Below, one piece after another: positions 20,036 to 30,800 of a stretch of DNA of 64,000 nucleotides. The notes beneath the pieces were generated by a model. It saw nothing but the letters and a program-made list of their open reading frames with translations, did not search any database and was not told the origin of the DNA. The translations under genes were made by a program, and so were the position numbers. Numbering within the stretch: position 1 is the stretch's first letter; each line of letters begins with the position of its first letter. This DNA is from Mastigamoeba balamuthi (lineage: Eukaryota > Evosea > Mastigamoebida > Mastigamoebidae). The DNA is taken from positions 33,349 through 97,348 of the forward strand of contig CACRSC010000059.1 in NCBI GenBank assembly GCA_902651635.1, written 5' to 3'.

Positions 20036-21110
20036 TCCCGTTCCCCATGAAAGACATGCAATAGCCCTCGCCCAACGACGAGCAAGAGCGTTTAGAGCAG
20101 ATGAGCCCCGACTCCGAGAGATGTCCATATGCTGGACGACAGCGCGATGGCGCGCTCCGCACCCCAGAGATTCCCGACACGAGCGCAGAGGTCTCAAGCC
20201 CCGAGAGGCCCCCCACCGAACCCCCGATGACGAGGACGAGCACCAGAGGAGGCGGCGTCGCCCAGCGGGACCCCGCCAATGCCCAGCCACGCCTCTCCCT
20301 CGTCGGTGCTGCCCCCGTCATCGTCGTCGTCCCCACAGAACACGGTCACGGCGCAGCAGCAGCAGCAGCAGCAGCAGAAGCCGGGGGCGGCAGTGGCGGT
20401 GGCCCAGAGGCCCTGGGCGCGTGGGAGCCGTGGACGTGTGTTCAGGGGCCTGACGCTGGTCTTTGTCAACTACGGCAGCGGCCGCCACTACGTCCTCCAG
20501 CACTCTGTGTGGGACGGCCTGAACTCCGCGGACCTCGTCTTTCCCCGCTGTTAATCTTCGCCATGGGCGCCAGCGTGCTGCTCTCGACGTGCAGCGTCGT
20601 CTGTGGCAGGGCCGCGCTGCTGTGCCTCGCCGCGCACTCGGCGACGCTCGTGGCGCTGGGGCTCTTCCTCAACGGCCGCCAGATGGGCCTGTGGCGCCTG
20701 CTCGGCGTGCTGCAGCTCTTCGGCCTCTCGTACTTCGCTGTCGTGCTTCTGGGCATGCTCTGCCCAAGCGGCCTCGGCGCCTAGCCCCGGCCAGGACGAC
20801 AGGCTGGCCAGCGCTGAAACGCAGGAGCAGGACACCGTGTCCGCCTACCCGCGGTGCAAGAGGACGCTGGCCGAGGCAGAGGTGGTGCAGGCCACCGCGC
20901 AGACACCAGCAAGCCAGTGGCCAAGCGCCTGGCAACGCCCAGGTCGTCGCGCTCGTCGTCGACCGACATCACGCCGCTCGAGGGGAGCAGCGCAGCGACG
21001 TCGGCGGCCGATGGCACAGAGGACTGCTGCTGCATGGAGCTGCTCGCACAGAGAGAGCAGATGGCAGTGGTTCCCGAGAAACAGGAGGAGATGGAAGCCT
21101 ACGAGGGCGG
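20036..21110 (+). pseudogene. Broken copy of repeat gene family A (copy A0), interrupted by about 570 bp
   Basis: The plus strand carries, in shifting frames, the landmarks of family A. A start-like ATGGAC is at about 20031-20036. IPDTSAEVSSPERPPTEP lies near 20170-20225 and DEDEHQ near 20232. After a foreign stretch come PRCKRTLAEAEVVQ (about 20850), a KRLATPRSSRSSSTDIT-like frame (about 20920) and LLAQREQMAVVPE at about 21040-21085. Frame changes and the internal insertion show it is dead. It joins the reversed B copy at about 21110 within a motif that both families share. Confidence 0.65.
20563..20784 (+). CDS. Small two-helix membrane protein inside the A0 insertion
   Basis: From the ATG at 20563 (gccATGG) runs a 73-residue product with two hydrophobic helices. 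One is around residues 4-35 (LLCLAAHSATLVALGLFL) and one around 45-68 (LLGVLQLFGLSYFAVVLLGM), separated by a short NGRQMG turn. I do not recognise the family. It lies wholly within the roughly 570 bases inserted into the A0 copy. The same insertion carries a (CAG)8 run at 20354-20377 in an overlapping ORF (20279-20554) that ends just before this start. The sequence may be captured cargo or part of a gene with unseen exons. Confidence 0.4.
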   Translation: MGASVLLSTCSVVCGRAALLCLAAHSATLVALGLFLNGRQMGLWRLLGVLQLFGLSYFAVVLLGMLCPSGLGA

Positions 21111-21870
21111 GTGTCTCTTCGTATGCCTCCATCGCCAGCAGGCCCGCGGGCACCTCAACCATCCGCTCCCTCTGTGCGACAGTAACGTGCGGAAGCGGTC
21201 CTCTGCGTCCACCCCACAGGAGCAGCAAGAGTGAGCGCTGTGCCGTTGCCCTGGTGTCCCACTCGGACACTCTGCTCGGTGACGAAGACGGCGTCTCCGG
21301 GCCAGCGAGTGCGGGCGACGACGAGCGCGAGGCCTCGGCGGTGCCCTGGCGCTTGACTGCAGGCTCAGAGGCTTTTTGGCGCGGATTCTGCCGGCCTCCG
21401 CCTCTGCCAGCGCCCTCTTGGGCCGCCTGGACGTGTTCTGGTTCTCCTGCGCCTGCTCTGCGGTTGCCGGGCTGCGCTCCTCCTTGGGCACTTCTGCTCC
21501 GTCTGTCCCTCAGAACACGGACGGGTGCTCAGCTCTCTGGTGGGCTTGGTGGTAGAGAACTCAGCGCTGGTGTCAGGCGTGTCGGGGGTGCGGGGCTCCA
21601 ACGTAACGGCGTTTTCTGGGGGTCTGAGCCTCCGTAGGCACGTCGGGGCTCTTCTGCTCCAACCGTGCTTGCTATCGGCGGCTGAGGGCTCGTGCATGTC
21701 AAGCGTAGGAGCGCGCGCACCACGACGCCGATGGGCCTGTGAGCCTCCGGCCACACACAAGGGAATGGGGCTTCTCCACGCCTGCACGTATTTGGGGACG
21801 AGGAAGTGCTGGAAGCTGCCGTGGATACAGCCCGTGGAGGTACTGTGAGAACTGGACGGGGGCAGTGACG
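21111..21870 (-). pseudogene. Broken copy of repeat gene family B (copy B0)
   Basis: Read on the minus strand in shifting frames this matches the intact B copy at 37.1-37.8 kb. It has TPDTPDTSAEFSTTKPTREL, KEERSPATAEQAQENQNTS, RRPKRALAEAEAG, then GVDAEDRFRTLL and the VPAGLLAMEAYEE end next to 21111. Several frame shifts make it non-coding. It is joined tail to tail with A0. Confidence 0.65.
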
Positions 21871-21937
21871 AAGAGCTGCGACAGGGGTCCAACATCTCGT
21901 ACACCGAACCAGCGCAGAGGAGTCGCGGCCGGCGCAC

Positions 21938-22300
21938 GTGTCGGCAGCGGTGGACGCAGAGGAGCTGAGGCGCAGGCTGCTTCTCGCACAAAGGGAGCAG
22001 ATGGCCGTCGTGCCCGAGGAGCTTCAGGAGATGGAGGCCTACGAGGGCGAGCAGCGCCTCAAGCTGGAGTTGGCCCTGGCCCTCGCGCTGTCTGGCACAT
22101 GCAAGTCAGAGCAGCGATGCACCGAGCAAGCACGACACACGCCCTGTACAATAGAGCACACGGGGCACACAGCTGCGAGGCCAAACGGCACGGCTGTGGC
22201 ACCGGACCCGCCTCCAAGAGCGCGGCACAAGAGAACACAAGACAAATCAATCGAGTCACAACTGCTCCCCCATAAGAGCTGTGTTGTATGCGGGATTACC
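21938..22300 (+). pseudogene. Family A C-terminal fragment and 3' flank
   Basis: An open stretch encodes the conserved A ending: VDAEELRRRLLLAQREQMAV, VPEELQEMEAYEGE, LALALALSGTCK. The stop codon found in A1 (TGA) is TCA here. The following 180 bases match the 3' flanks of A1 (28.2-28.4 kb) and A2 (33.2-33.4 kb), ending at about 22282 (GAGCTGTGTTGT). Confidence 0.7.
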
Positions 22301-22458
22301 GGATTGAAGGGTCAGAGGCCACGAGGCAGCAGCGTCCCCTGGGCTCCCTCTCTCTGCCTCTGGCTCCGCTGTCCCTCGGCCATCAGCACTGTGCGCTGTG
22401 CTGCTGGAGCTCAGCGTGTTTGTGCTGTCTCCCCGCGTGGGCTGAGCCCTGGGGCAGC

Positions 22459-23682
22459 TCAGGGCTTGCGGGCAGCGAGGAGGAGCATCCCCCTGGCCGT
22501 CTCGCGCAGCACCACTGCGAGGCCCGCGTCCCGCAGGTAGCCCTCCACCTCGGCCTGGGCCAGGCGCAGCTTGGGGTACCAGCCCACCCGCTGCGTCCAG
22601 CCCTGCGCTGTCCGCTCGTGCAGGATGTCGTGCACCCGTACCACGTCGGGCAGATACTCCAGGAAGCACGTGAGAATCTGGCCACCAACGACACGTCATC
22701 AGATTCATCAGATTCCTGTGCGATGAGCATCCCATCCCAGTCGCTCGGATGGGGTGGAGGAGGCAAGTACCTTGTCGTCGCTGCTGGCCACCTGCAGGAA
22801 CCTCTGCGAGCCCTGCAGCTCGTGCTCTGGCCCCGCCATGTCGCTGCGAAGAAAAGTGGAACAGGGCCGCAGGGGAGAATTCCCGTGCGTTGCGTCAGCA
22901 TTTCCTTCCGGGAAACATCCCGGAAAGAGGTTCAAGTGACGTGGCGCACCGGAACGACAGGACGAGCACACCCCCCGCGCGCAGCACAGCCGCGGCCTTG
23001 CGCAGCAGCTCGGCGACCGCGGCCCTGCTGGGCAGGTGCAGGACCGTGTCGGTCATGCAGACGACGGCGTCGGCGCTGCCGGCGGCGCAGAGCTCGCCGA
23101 CGCGTGCCACGTCAGCGCAGTGTGACGTCACGAGGCCCGAGAGGCCCAGGCGGGCCGCGTGGGAGGCCAGCTCGGCGAGGAGGGCGGCGCTGGTGTCGAG
23201 GGCGGCCACGCGGTAGCCCATGCGGGCCAGGGGGAGCGTCTGCAGGCCGCTGCCCGCGCCCAGGTCCACCGCCACGGCCCCTGTGCCGGCGAGACGAGGC
23301 GTTTCCGAGGTGTTTCTCAGAATGTGCGTTCCGGGAATTGGCTGGGGGAAGTGGCGCGGGCACAGGAAACGAAGTGGGGGAGGCGGATTCGTGTCAACGG
23401 AGCCATGGCTCGCATGATTAGGGGGCGTGGTATCTTGGAATCTAATTGGAATCTAATTGGAATCTAATTGGAATCTAATTGGAATCTCAGTTGGGGCGGC
23501 GCGGACGCACCGCGGGGGGCGGGGGACGCGACGCCCGCGCGGCACAGCAGCTCGGCATACTCGGCGGCCCGGCGGTCGAACGCCTCGGCGGAGGACGACG
23601 CAGCGGAGGGGCCGCCGCCCGTGGCGAACCACGTGTAGACGCCGGCCAGCAGCGACGCGTAGTGCTCTGCCACGTCACCCAT
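22459..23682 (-). CDS. Class I SAM-dependent methyltransferase
   Basis: Four exons join exactly: 23682-23511, 23280-22950, 22843-22771 and 22677-22459, giving 264 residues. The SAM-binding motif I is DLGAGSGLQTLPLA. An acidic residue ends strand 2 (VAALDTS) and later Rossmann strands read VVCMTDTVLHL and GGVLVLSFRD. Product features beyond the core include ELQGSQRFLQVASSDDKILT, CFLEYLPDVVRVHDILHER and a C-terminal beta strand (LLLAARKP). This layout fits small-molecule or unknown-substrate methyltransferases. The substrate cannot be told. Donors are GTGCGT, GTGCGC and GTACTT. Intron 1 holds an 11-bp tandem repeat. It lies in the same orientation as, and 283 bases downstream of, the FG-GAP gene. 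Confidence 0.85.
23437..23487. repeat. 11-bp tandem repeat (GGAATCTAATT, about 4.5 copies)
   Basis: Perfect head-to-tail repeats inside intron 1 of the methyltransferase gene. The last unit is truncated to GGAATCT. Confidence 0.95.
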
Positions 23683-23965
23683 CGTCACCGCCACCACGCA
23701 GCAGGCGCGCCCTTACCGAAGTGATGAGGCCGGCAGATTCGGCAGAGACAGCAGCAGCAGTCGCTGACGTCACTGATTCTGAGGGCGTATCGGCCAAATG
23801 CGCTCATTGCAATTGAAAACTGCACATATGTTGGCAAAGTTGACTCGGGACAGCATGCGGCGCAGCTAGTCTTGCTGTGGTGTGTTGTAGTGGTCCCCCA
23901 CCCCTGCTGTGATGGTGTTGTGCTGTGTGTGCTGTGGGGGCCTGTTGGCCCTCCTCAGTTCTCCG

Positions 23966-26900
23966 TCAAGCTGATGTCGTCCTCCAAGACCTGCACTCTC
24001 TGGTGGGACCTGCGTGCGCGCCTCCTGAGCAGAACAGAGAGGCGCTGATGCCCAGGCTGAGGACGACGGCACCCGCGGCCACAGGCAGCCCGATGGCGAG
24101 GAAGATGAAGTACGCGTACGCAGAGCTCGGGTCGTCGCGGTCCCTGGCGTCCCGCGTGGCGCTCCATTCCACCGTGCAGCTGCCGCCCAAATCGTCCTCT
24201 GCGCGCAGCGTGAAGTCGACCGAGTCCTGCGTCCAGCAGTGCCCGAAGACGAGCCTCGACAGCACCCTGTTGACGCCGGCCACCGTCCCGTTGGCCCTCC
24301 ACGTGCCCTCTGCCTGCGACACGGCCACGTCGTCGCTGTGCTCCCTGGACCGCAGCGACTGGGCGTCGGCTGTGATGCTGACCTGCACTCTGCTGCCGGT
24401 GCAGTCGACGACGATGGGCGCCAGCTGCGTCTCGCCGCTCTTCTCCCCGCCAAACGTGGCCTTGCCGCTGTTGTCCCCGATGCTCACCTCGACGGAGCTC
24501 GCCACGTAGAGGCTGAACGTCTGCCAGGTCCGCACGCCGCGCGCGTTGGTGCAGCTGACCTTGACCCGCAGGGACCCCGTGTGCGTGGGCCCACCAGAGA
24601 ACGAGCCCGTCGCGTTGTCGAAGCTCAGCCACTCGCTGCTGTACGTGCGGTAGTCCTCGGTCACGGCGGACCATGAGGCGTTCAGTGCCAGCGGCGCGGG
24701 GTCGCTGTCCTGCGCGCAGGTGTCCGCGGGCACCGTGAAGGCGTAGCGGGCGCCGATCTTTGCTCTGCAGCAGCCCGGGCAGTCCTGTATGGGTCTGACC
24801 ACTCGGGGAGCCCGCGAGCCGTAGACCACCCACGCCCTGCCGGTGCCGTTCCTGTGCTCGACGGTGCCTATGACGAGGTCGTCGACGCCGTCGCCATCGC
24901 GGTCGCCCGCGGACGACACAGAGCCGTGCAGATGCATCACGCCGTCGCCGGAGACAACAATGTCGCTGGCCAGGCGCACGGAGCCAGAATACGGCATCCA
25001 CAGCGTGCTGCCCAACGTTACGAGGACGCGTGCGGAATTTGTGCCCGCGGCGGCGCAGAGACACACTACGTCCGAGAGGCCGTCGCCGTTGACGTCTGCA
25101 GAGGCCACCTGGCGCACGTTACCGTAATACAGCTCCGACACGAGGTCCAAACGCGAGGGGTCCGAGACAGCGGGCCACACGCCCCTGCCAAAGAGCACGT
25201 AGCAGCTACCGCTCAACGTGCCGACCGCGAGGTCGCCCACGCCGTCGCCGTCGACGTCGCCGACGCCCGCCACGCTGAGGCTCGACGACCGGGACATGCC
25301 GTGCCTGAGAGTGAAGCCGCTGGTCCCGTCGAGCGAGCGGACACTGAGCAAAGGGCCCCAGGCGGCCCGCCCGAACACAACGTGCACAGTCCAGTTGTGG
25401 TCAGCTATCCCCACGGCAAAGTCGTCAAAGCCGTCACCGTTGACGTCGCCCACGCCGGTCAGCGCTATCGACGCCACGGACGCCTCCGAGAGCTGCGGCA
25501 CAGCGCCGTCCACAACGAAGCCGTCGGTGCCGTTGACCGCAGTAACCGAGACGCTGCGGGGCCACTGACTGCGCCCCAGCAGCGCGTAGTTTCCGCCCCC
25601 GACGATGAGCAGCGGCCCCTTCGCAGTGGCCATCACGTCGCTCGCGGACAGCGGCCGCCGCGTCTGCACGGCTCCCACCAGCACGTCGTCGATGCCGTCG
25701 CCGTTGACGTCCCCGGCGGCGCTCACCGCGAAGCCCAGGCCCCCGGCGCCCGCGTCTCCCGCGATGGCGAACCCGCTGGTCCCGTCCAGCGCCCCGACCC
25801 GCAGCACAGCGCCGGCTCCCCAGCCGCCGCTCCTGCCAAACACGACGTACGCCCTCCCCGCTCCCCCGGCGGCACGCGGCGCCCCCGCGATGAGGTCGGG
25901 CACGCGGTCCCCGTTGACGTCGCCCGCAGACGACACCGACCACCCCAGCAGGTCGCCCGCCTCCCCGCTCTCGATCGTCACCCTCGTCGCGACCTCTCTG
26001 TCGGCAGCGCTGCCGAGCACGAGGTACACGCGGCCCGCGCCGGGGGCACCGACAGCAAAGTCGCCGAAGGTGTCGTTGTCCATGTCGCCCACGCCGCTCA
26101 CAGATGCCCCCGCCATCGGTGCGTCGCTGCCACCCGCCAGGACGTAGCCGAAGCTTTGCCGCTCGATGTCCTCCGAGAGCGCCAGTTCGCTGGGAAAGAG
26201 CGACGACGCGCTTCGGCCCCGCACGACGTAGCTGTTCCCCACTCGAAGGCTGTCCGTCAAGTCCGCAGCCTCGGGGGCGCCCAGCAGCAGGTCGTCGACG
26301 CCGTCGCCGTCGATGTCGCCCAGCGGGCCCGCGTACCTACCGCAAGTCCCCGAGTAGGCGGGGGCGCGGATGACGAGGATCTGCACGGCGTTGGTCTCGT
26401 GGCTCGTGTTCACGTGGCGCGGCCACGACGAGTTGCTGCCGAACACAACAGCGCAGGCCATCGGGCTGCTCAAGTCCTGCGCGCACAGCGCCACGTCGCC
26501 GAAGCCGTCGCCGTTGATGTCGCCCGCGGGGCCCGCGGAGACCACCGGCGGGAAATAGTCGAAGAGAGCTCGGTGCTGGGCGACCAGCGACCACCGCGGC
26601 AGCCCCTCCGTGGCGCCAGCCACCGCCGTGCGGGGCCACGAGGCCCTGGCGCCTCCGAAGACGAGGAGGTAGCGGCTGAGCGCGGGGTCGCCGCTGGGGC
26701 GCAGGCACACAGCAAAGTCCCCGTGGCCGTCGCCGTCGACGTCGCCGGCTGCACCCACTGCCTGCCCCGCCCGGTCGCCGGCGACCTCCCCGACGATGGC
26801 CACGACGCCCTCGGCGGTGCCGGTGTCCAGCTCTTGTGGGAACGCGGGGCGCCCGAAGACGAGGAACGCAGCGCCGCACCTCCGACGGCCGCTGACGTGC

Positions 26901-28033
26901 CGATCGGGGTCGCCCAACACAACGTCGTCTACGGCGTCTCCGTCTACGTCGCCCACGCCGGCGAACGTGGAGACGCCGGGCACCGCGAAGCCCTCGGAGG
27001 GCCCCAGGCGCTCGACGTCGAGGACGGGGGGCCACTGGGCGGTGGGGCGCCCGTAGACGACGCTGACGCTGCGAGCACTGGGGCGCAGCGCGACGGCGAC
27101 GTCTGTGCAGTTGTCGCCGTTGACGTCGCCGACGGCGGCCACGCGGGCGACGGGGCCGGCGAGGGCGACGACGAGGGCGCGGGGGCCGCGGTCGTCGAGG
27201 GAGGAGGGCCAGGGGGCGGGGCGCCTGCGGCCCAGCAGCACGTAGGCCGCAGGGAAGCCGCCTCTGACCGCGCAGACCACAGCCACGTCGCCCACGCCGT
27301 CGCAGTTGACGTCCCCCGCGCTCTCCACCGTCACCTGCGGGCCGGCGAAGGCGACCGCCGCGGGTGGAGTGGCAGTGAGAGTTGGAAGCGGAGGGGCCGA
27401 GCTTGAGAGACCCCCGCATCCGAGCGAAACGCGGGCGCAAAAGACGCCCGCAATGCTGAGCCACAGGGGGCAGCAGCTGAGCGGGAACCAGCCGCAGCGG
27501 GCCGCACAAGGGCACGTGAGCAGCGCAGCGCAGGCGCCCGGGAGAGCTCAACGAGCGGCAAACAGCGACACAAATCAACTGAAACATGAAATTATCCCGC
27601 GCGACATCCTGGGCACACAGGCCCCTCCGCCCGCAGGTGGAGCCGCGAGGGGGCTTGCAGAGCGAACCTTGGCGCCGCAGGGGCAGCGGGGGGCGTCGAT
27701 GCGGAGGGCGAGGCCCTCGGCGACAGCGCGGGGCAGAGCGACAGAGGCGCCCACAGGGCCCAGCACCACGTGCACTGCCCCGCAGCCAGCGGCCACCACG
27801 TCCACAGCGCCGTCCCCGTCCACGTCCCCCGCTGGCGCTGTCGTGCCGGCGTCGTAGAGGCGCACGGGGGCGTCGGGCAGGGGCACAGCGTGGCCGCGGG
27901 AACCCGAGGCGCTGCCGGGCACGAGGTCGGCCAGACGCGTGCTGGGCCACTCTGTAGTGCTCTCCCACGACTGGCCACGCGCGGGCGACGCGAGGGCGAG
28001 GGCCAGCAGCGAGAACAACTGCAGCAGGCACAT
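23966..28033 (-). CDS. FG-GAP beta-propeller type I membrane protein (integrin-alpha-like layout)
   Basis: Exons 28033-27668 and 27334-23966 join in phase 0, giving 1244 residues. A signal peptide opens the protein (MCLLQLFSLLALALASPARG). I count 14 FG-GAP repeats by their calcium-loop signature (AGDVNGDG/GVGDVDGDG type), one in exon 1 and 13 in exon 2. That equals two seven-bladed propellers. A cadherin-like region resembling the dystroglycan-type fold follows (WLSFDNATGSFSGGPTHTG). Near residues 1195-1225 there is a single membrane helix (FIFLAIGLPVAAGAVVLSLG) and then a short tail. It is likely a cell-surface adhesion or sensing protein. Immediately after the membrane span the -1/+2 frame encodes a basic stop-transfer and acidic tail (RRRARRSHQRVQ, then VLEDDISLTEN, stop at 23955). 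This looks more natural than the called tail, so an indel or small splice near 24025 is possible. Confidence 0.85.
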
Positions 28034-28378
28034 CTGGTCCGTTTGCTTGTTTCCGTTAACGAAAGACCCACGCCAGCGATTTTCCCCCGCACACACAGTG
28101 TGACGCCATTTGTCAACACATTGAATCAACCACTTGGCTCGGGTCTTCACAAAGCACCTTGCGCATCTTCATGGTTAATGCCACAATTCTGAAAACAACA
28201 CAGCTGAGCTCTTATGGGGGAGCAGTTGTGACTCAGTTGATTTGTCTTGTGTTCTCTTGTGCCGCGCTCTTGAAGGCGGGTCCGGTGCCACAGCCGTGGC
28301 GTTTGGCCTTGCGGCTGCGTGCGCCGTGTGCTCTATTGTACAAGGCGTGTGTCGTGCTTGCTCGGTGCCGCGCCGCTC

Positions 28379-29014
28379 TCACTTGCTCGTGCCAGACAGC
28401 GCGAGGGCCAGGGCCAACTCCTGCTTCAGGCGTTCGGCCTCGTAGGCCTCCATCTCCTGTAGCGCCTCGGGCACGACGGCCATCTGTTCCCTTTGTGCGA
28501 GAAGCAGCCTGCGGCTCAGCTCCTCAGCGTCCACCGCAGCCAACGCCTGTGCCGACCGTGACGCCGCTGTGCCGCTCCTCTGGAGCGACGTGATGTCGGT
28601 CGTCGACGAGCGCGACGATCTGAGTGTTGCCAGGCGCTTGGGCGCTGGCTCGCTGGCGTCCGTGCGGTGGCCCTGCACCGCCTCTGCCTCGGGCAGCGTT
28701 CTCTTGCACCGCGGGCACAGCCACTCGGTGTCGGGCTCCTCCTGCTCGGCGATGGCCAGCCTGCCGTCCTCGCCGGGGCTCTGGTGCTCGTCCTCGTCAT
28801 CGGGGGTGATGGGCTCGATTGTTGGCCTCTCGGGGCTCGAGGCCTCGGCGCTCGTGTCGGGGATGATGGGCGTGCGGGGCTCAGACATCTCGGCGGCGCT
28901 CTCATACGGTGTCTGCGCCTCGGTGGGCAGGTCGGGGCTCTGCTGCCCCCATCGCGTTTGGTCGTCGGCGGGCGAGAGTTCGTTCACGTTCTGCCTGGGG
29001 ATCGGGGCGTCCAT
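28379..29014 (-). CDS. Repeat-family protein A1 (intact)
   Basis: From the ATG at 29014 (MDAPIP), conserved in A0 and A2, this encodes 211 residues without a break. I do not recognise the family outside this window. The first 75 residues are disordered and rich in S, P, E and T (TPIIPDTSAEASSPERPTIE, then DDEDEHQSP). A small CPRCKR motif may bind metal with other residues. A basic SEPAPKRLA stretch could be a nuclear signal. The last 50 residues form a predicted amphipathic helix shared by all family members (VDAEELSRRLLLAQREQMAV, EMEAYEAERLKQELALALAL, SGTSK). The 3' flank is conserved to about 28155. It marks the left end of palindromic unit 1 and is transcribed outward. Confidence 0.5.
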   Translation of the reverse strand: MDAPIPRQNVNELSPADDQTRWGQQSPDLPTEAQTPYESAAEMSEPRTPIIPDTSAEASSPERPTIEPITPDDEDEHQSPGEDGRLAIAEQEEPDTEWLCPRCKRTLPEAEAVQGHRTDASEPAPKRLATLRSSRSSTTDITSLQRSGTAASRSAQALAAVDAEELSRRLLLAQREQMAVVPEALQEMEAYEAERLKQELALALALSGTSK

Positions 29015-29419
29015 GGCCGGCGTGGAAGGCGCGAGCTCGCGATGACGTGGAACTGACCGGAGGGTCCCTGCATGGCGATACACTGTGAGCGCAGACTCTT
29101 GGGGGCAGCTTTACTCTGCGCAACCACAAGAAAGGGTACAACGGGGTCCACAGGGGGATGCCGGCGACACCGGGGACATGGCGCGACACAGACACAAGGC
29201 CCTCTGGAGCGCGTAGTGTATTTGATGAACAGAAGATACACGATCATCACAAGACACCGTAATAAAAAAGAGGGACACTCGCCGGGAAAACAGGGACCGT
29301 TGTCGGTCGAGCGCCGAAAGAGCGCAGAGGAGGAAGGGCCAGGGCTGCGCGTGTCACGCGCACTCTTGCGCACTCCATATTTCCCAGCGCTGCCCCGAAA
29401 TTAAGTCACTGAGCGGCCG

Positions 29420-30240
29420 CTAGAGCAAAATGGAGATACGGGCAGGAATGGACCAGAACGGAAAGAGGACTCGCCAAGTCCGGCCCCACCTGATAAAGCG
29501 CCGCAGCCCAACCAGAGCTTCCGGCCTGTCCCGTGCGGTCCCACGCACACACACCAGCCCAGAGGAGCTCGCGCGATTATTTCAGGCCATCCCGGGGATA
29601 CAAAAAAGCCGGCACGGGATACGAGCACAAAGGAAGAAGAGCGTACTGCACAGGAAAATGAGGGCGAGGACGACGATGATGAAGGACCTGACGACGATCT
29701 CGGAGGTGCGGAAGGCGGACGGGGCCAAGGTCAGCGCGAGCGTGAAAGCACGGCGCAGAAAGCGGCGGTGGAGGATCGACTTGACGATTGGCTCGACACA
29801 ATAATAAAGTGCCCCCACCGGAAAACCGCAATCCGCCGTTGGCTGACGTCATTCGCGATGTTAAGGAGATTCGCCTCGTGGCTGGCGTTGGCAGGCCCTG
29901 TCCGTCGGGGCCAAGTGACAGCCGCCTGCCCATTCCCAGCAGCCGCAGGGGTCGTCGCCTGAAAAACGACCAGCTTTGAGCGATGCAGAATCAGAGCCAC
30001 CGACCTCTTATTCCGTGGCAACCCATGTCCGAAAAAGGTGTCGATACCCTCGGGTCCCCCCGGCTTTCGTGTGTGCGCCATCCCGGCCTGTGCAGTGCGC
30101 CGTACTCCTGGCCCACCTGCCTGGACGAGGCTGAAAGCGGCTGTGAAGAAAAGAGCGAAAGAGCCGAGAGGGAAAACGAGCGAGGAACTTCTTTACCTCG
30201 CGCAGAAGCCCCAGAAGATTCACTGTTACCACGCGCGGCA
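29420..30240. repeat. Unit 1 inner left arm (inverted partner about 30.99-31.81 kb)
   Basis: This part of the arm lies between gene A1 and the core. It matches the reverse complement of about 30.99-31.81 kb at many short blocks with small indels. It also matches 34.42-35.22 kb directly and more closely. Open frames exist on both strands, but frame is not kept between copies, so coding is doubtful. One plus-strand ORF is acidic (EEERTAQE, DDDDEGPDDD), and an outward-pointing frame shares FQATT and NDV words between arms. Confidence 0.65.
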
Positions 30241-30800
30241 TAGCACGAAAAGCCATTCAGCAGAACGCGTGGTTGCCCTCGCTGCTGCCGCTTCTCTGCC
30301 CCCGACGGTCTGTACTGAGCCGTCGTAAGCGTCGCCCCCTGCGCGCGCTATGCTGTCACCCCTCATTCCGGCGCAGCCTCGCCTCCGTGGCGACCACGAG
30401 GCGGCCCCGCACCCAGAAAGGCTGCCGCGATGGCCCTCTCGCGTGTTCCCAAATTAGTTGATTGTGCCGAAACTCTGCCTCAGGTCAGTAGCGCGACAGA
30501 CCTCGGCGCCTGCTGCTCTGTGGCACTTCTGGGTGCCGCGATGGAGCTCTGCTGCTGCAGCGTCGGCGACGGCGGCCTCTCAGCGCTGGTGGCCGCGTGT
30601 TCCGCACTCTGCAGCATCGCTGTTGAATTCACGTTTGCCCGCTGCCCGTGCGAGGCCAGCGAGAGCGGCTTCAAGGCTGGGGGCGGTCAGGGGCTGCCTC
30701 TGGAGTGAACTGCAGTCCCTCCCCCGAGTGCAGGGCCTTCCTGTGGCTGCGCCTCTTCCCTACGACTCGCTGTCACTCGGCGAGGCCGCGCATAATGTTC
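30240..30800 (+). pseudogene. Fragment of the F-box/LRR gene (unit 1 core)
   Basis: It matches the start of the F-box gene at 14.6-16.6 kb: LPSLLPLLCP, then ALCCHPSFRRSLA. It continues through a retained intron (GTGTTCCCAAATTAGTTGATT to CTCAG) and on to the exon-2 start (ATDLGACCSVALLGAAM) and a CEASESGFKAGGGQG segment. Stops and frame shifts abolish coding. The intron is present once, without the 96-bp duplication of the functional gene. Retention of the intron shows a DNA-level copy. Confidence 0.75.

Noticed and set aside
23437-23487. Possible CRISPR-like array
   Set aside because: The 11-bp repeats are directly abutting with no spacers and lie in a eukaryotic intron.
24854-27406. An 850-codon plus-strand ORF
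   Set aside because: It is the antisense shadow of the FG-GAP gene; the GC-rich D-V-D-G-D codons keep the opposite strand open.
29420-30000. Acidic plus-strand ORF shared by the two units as a real gene
   Set aside because: The frame is not maintained between unit copies or between palindrome arms, so conservation is at DNA level only.
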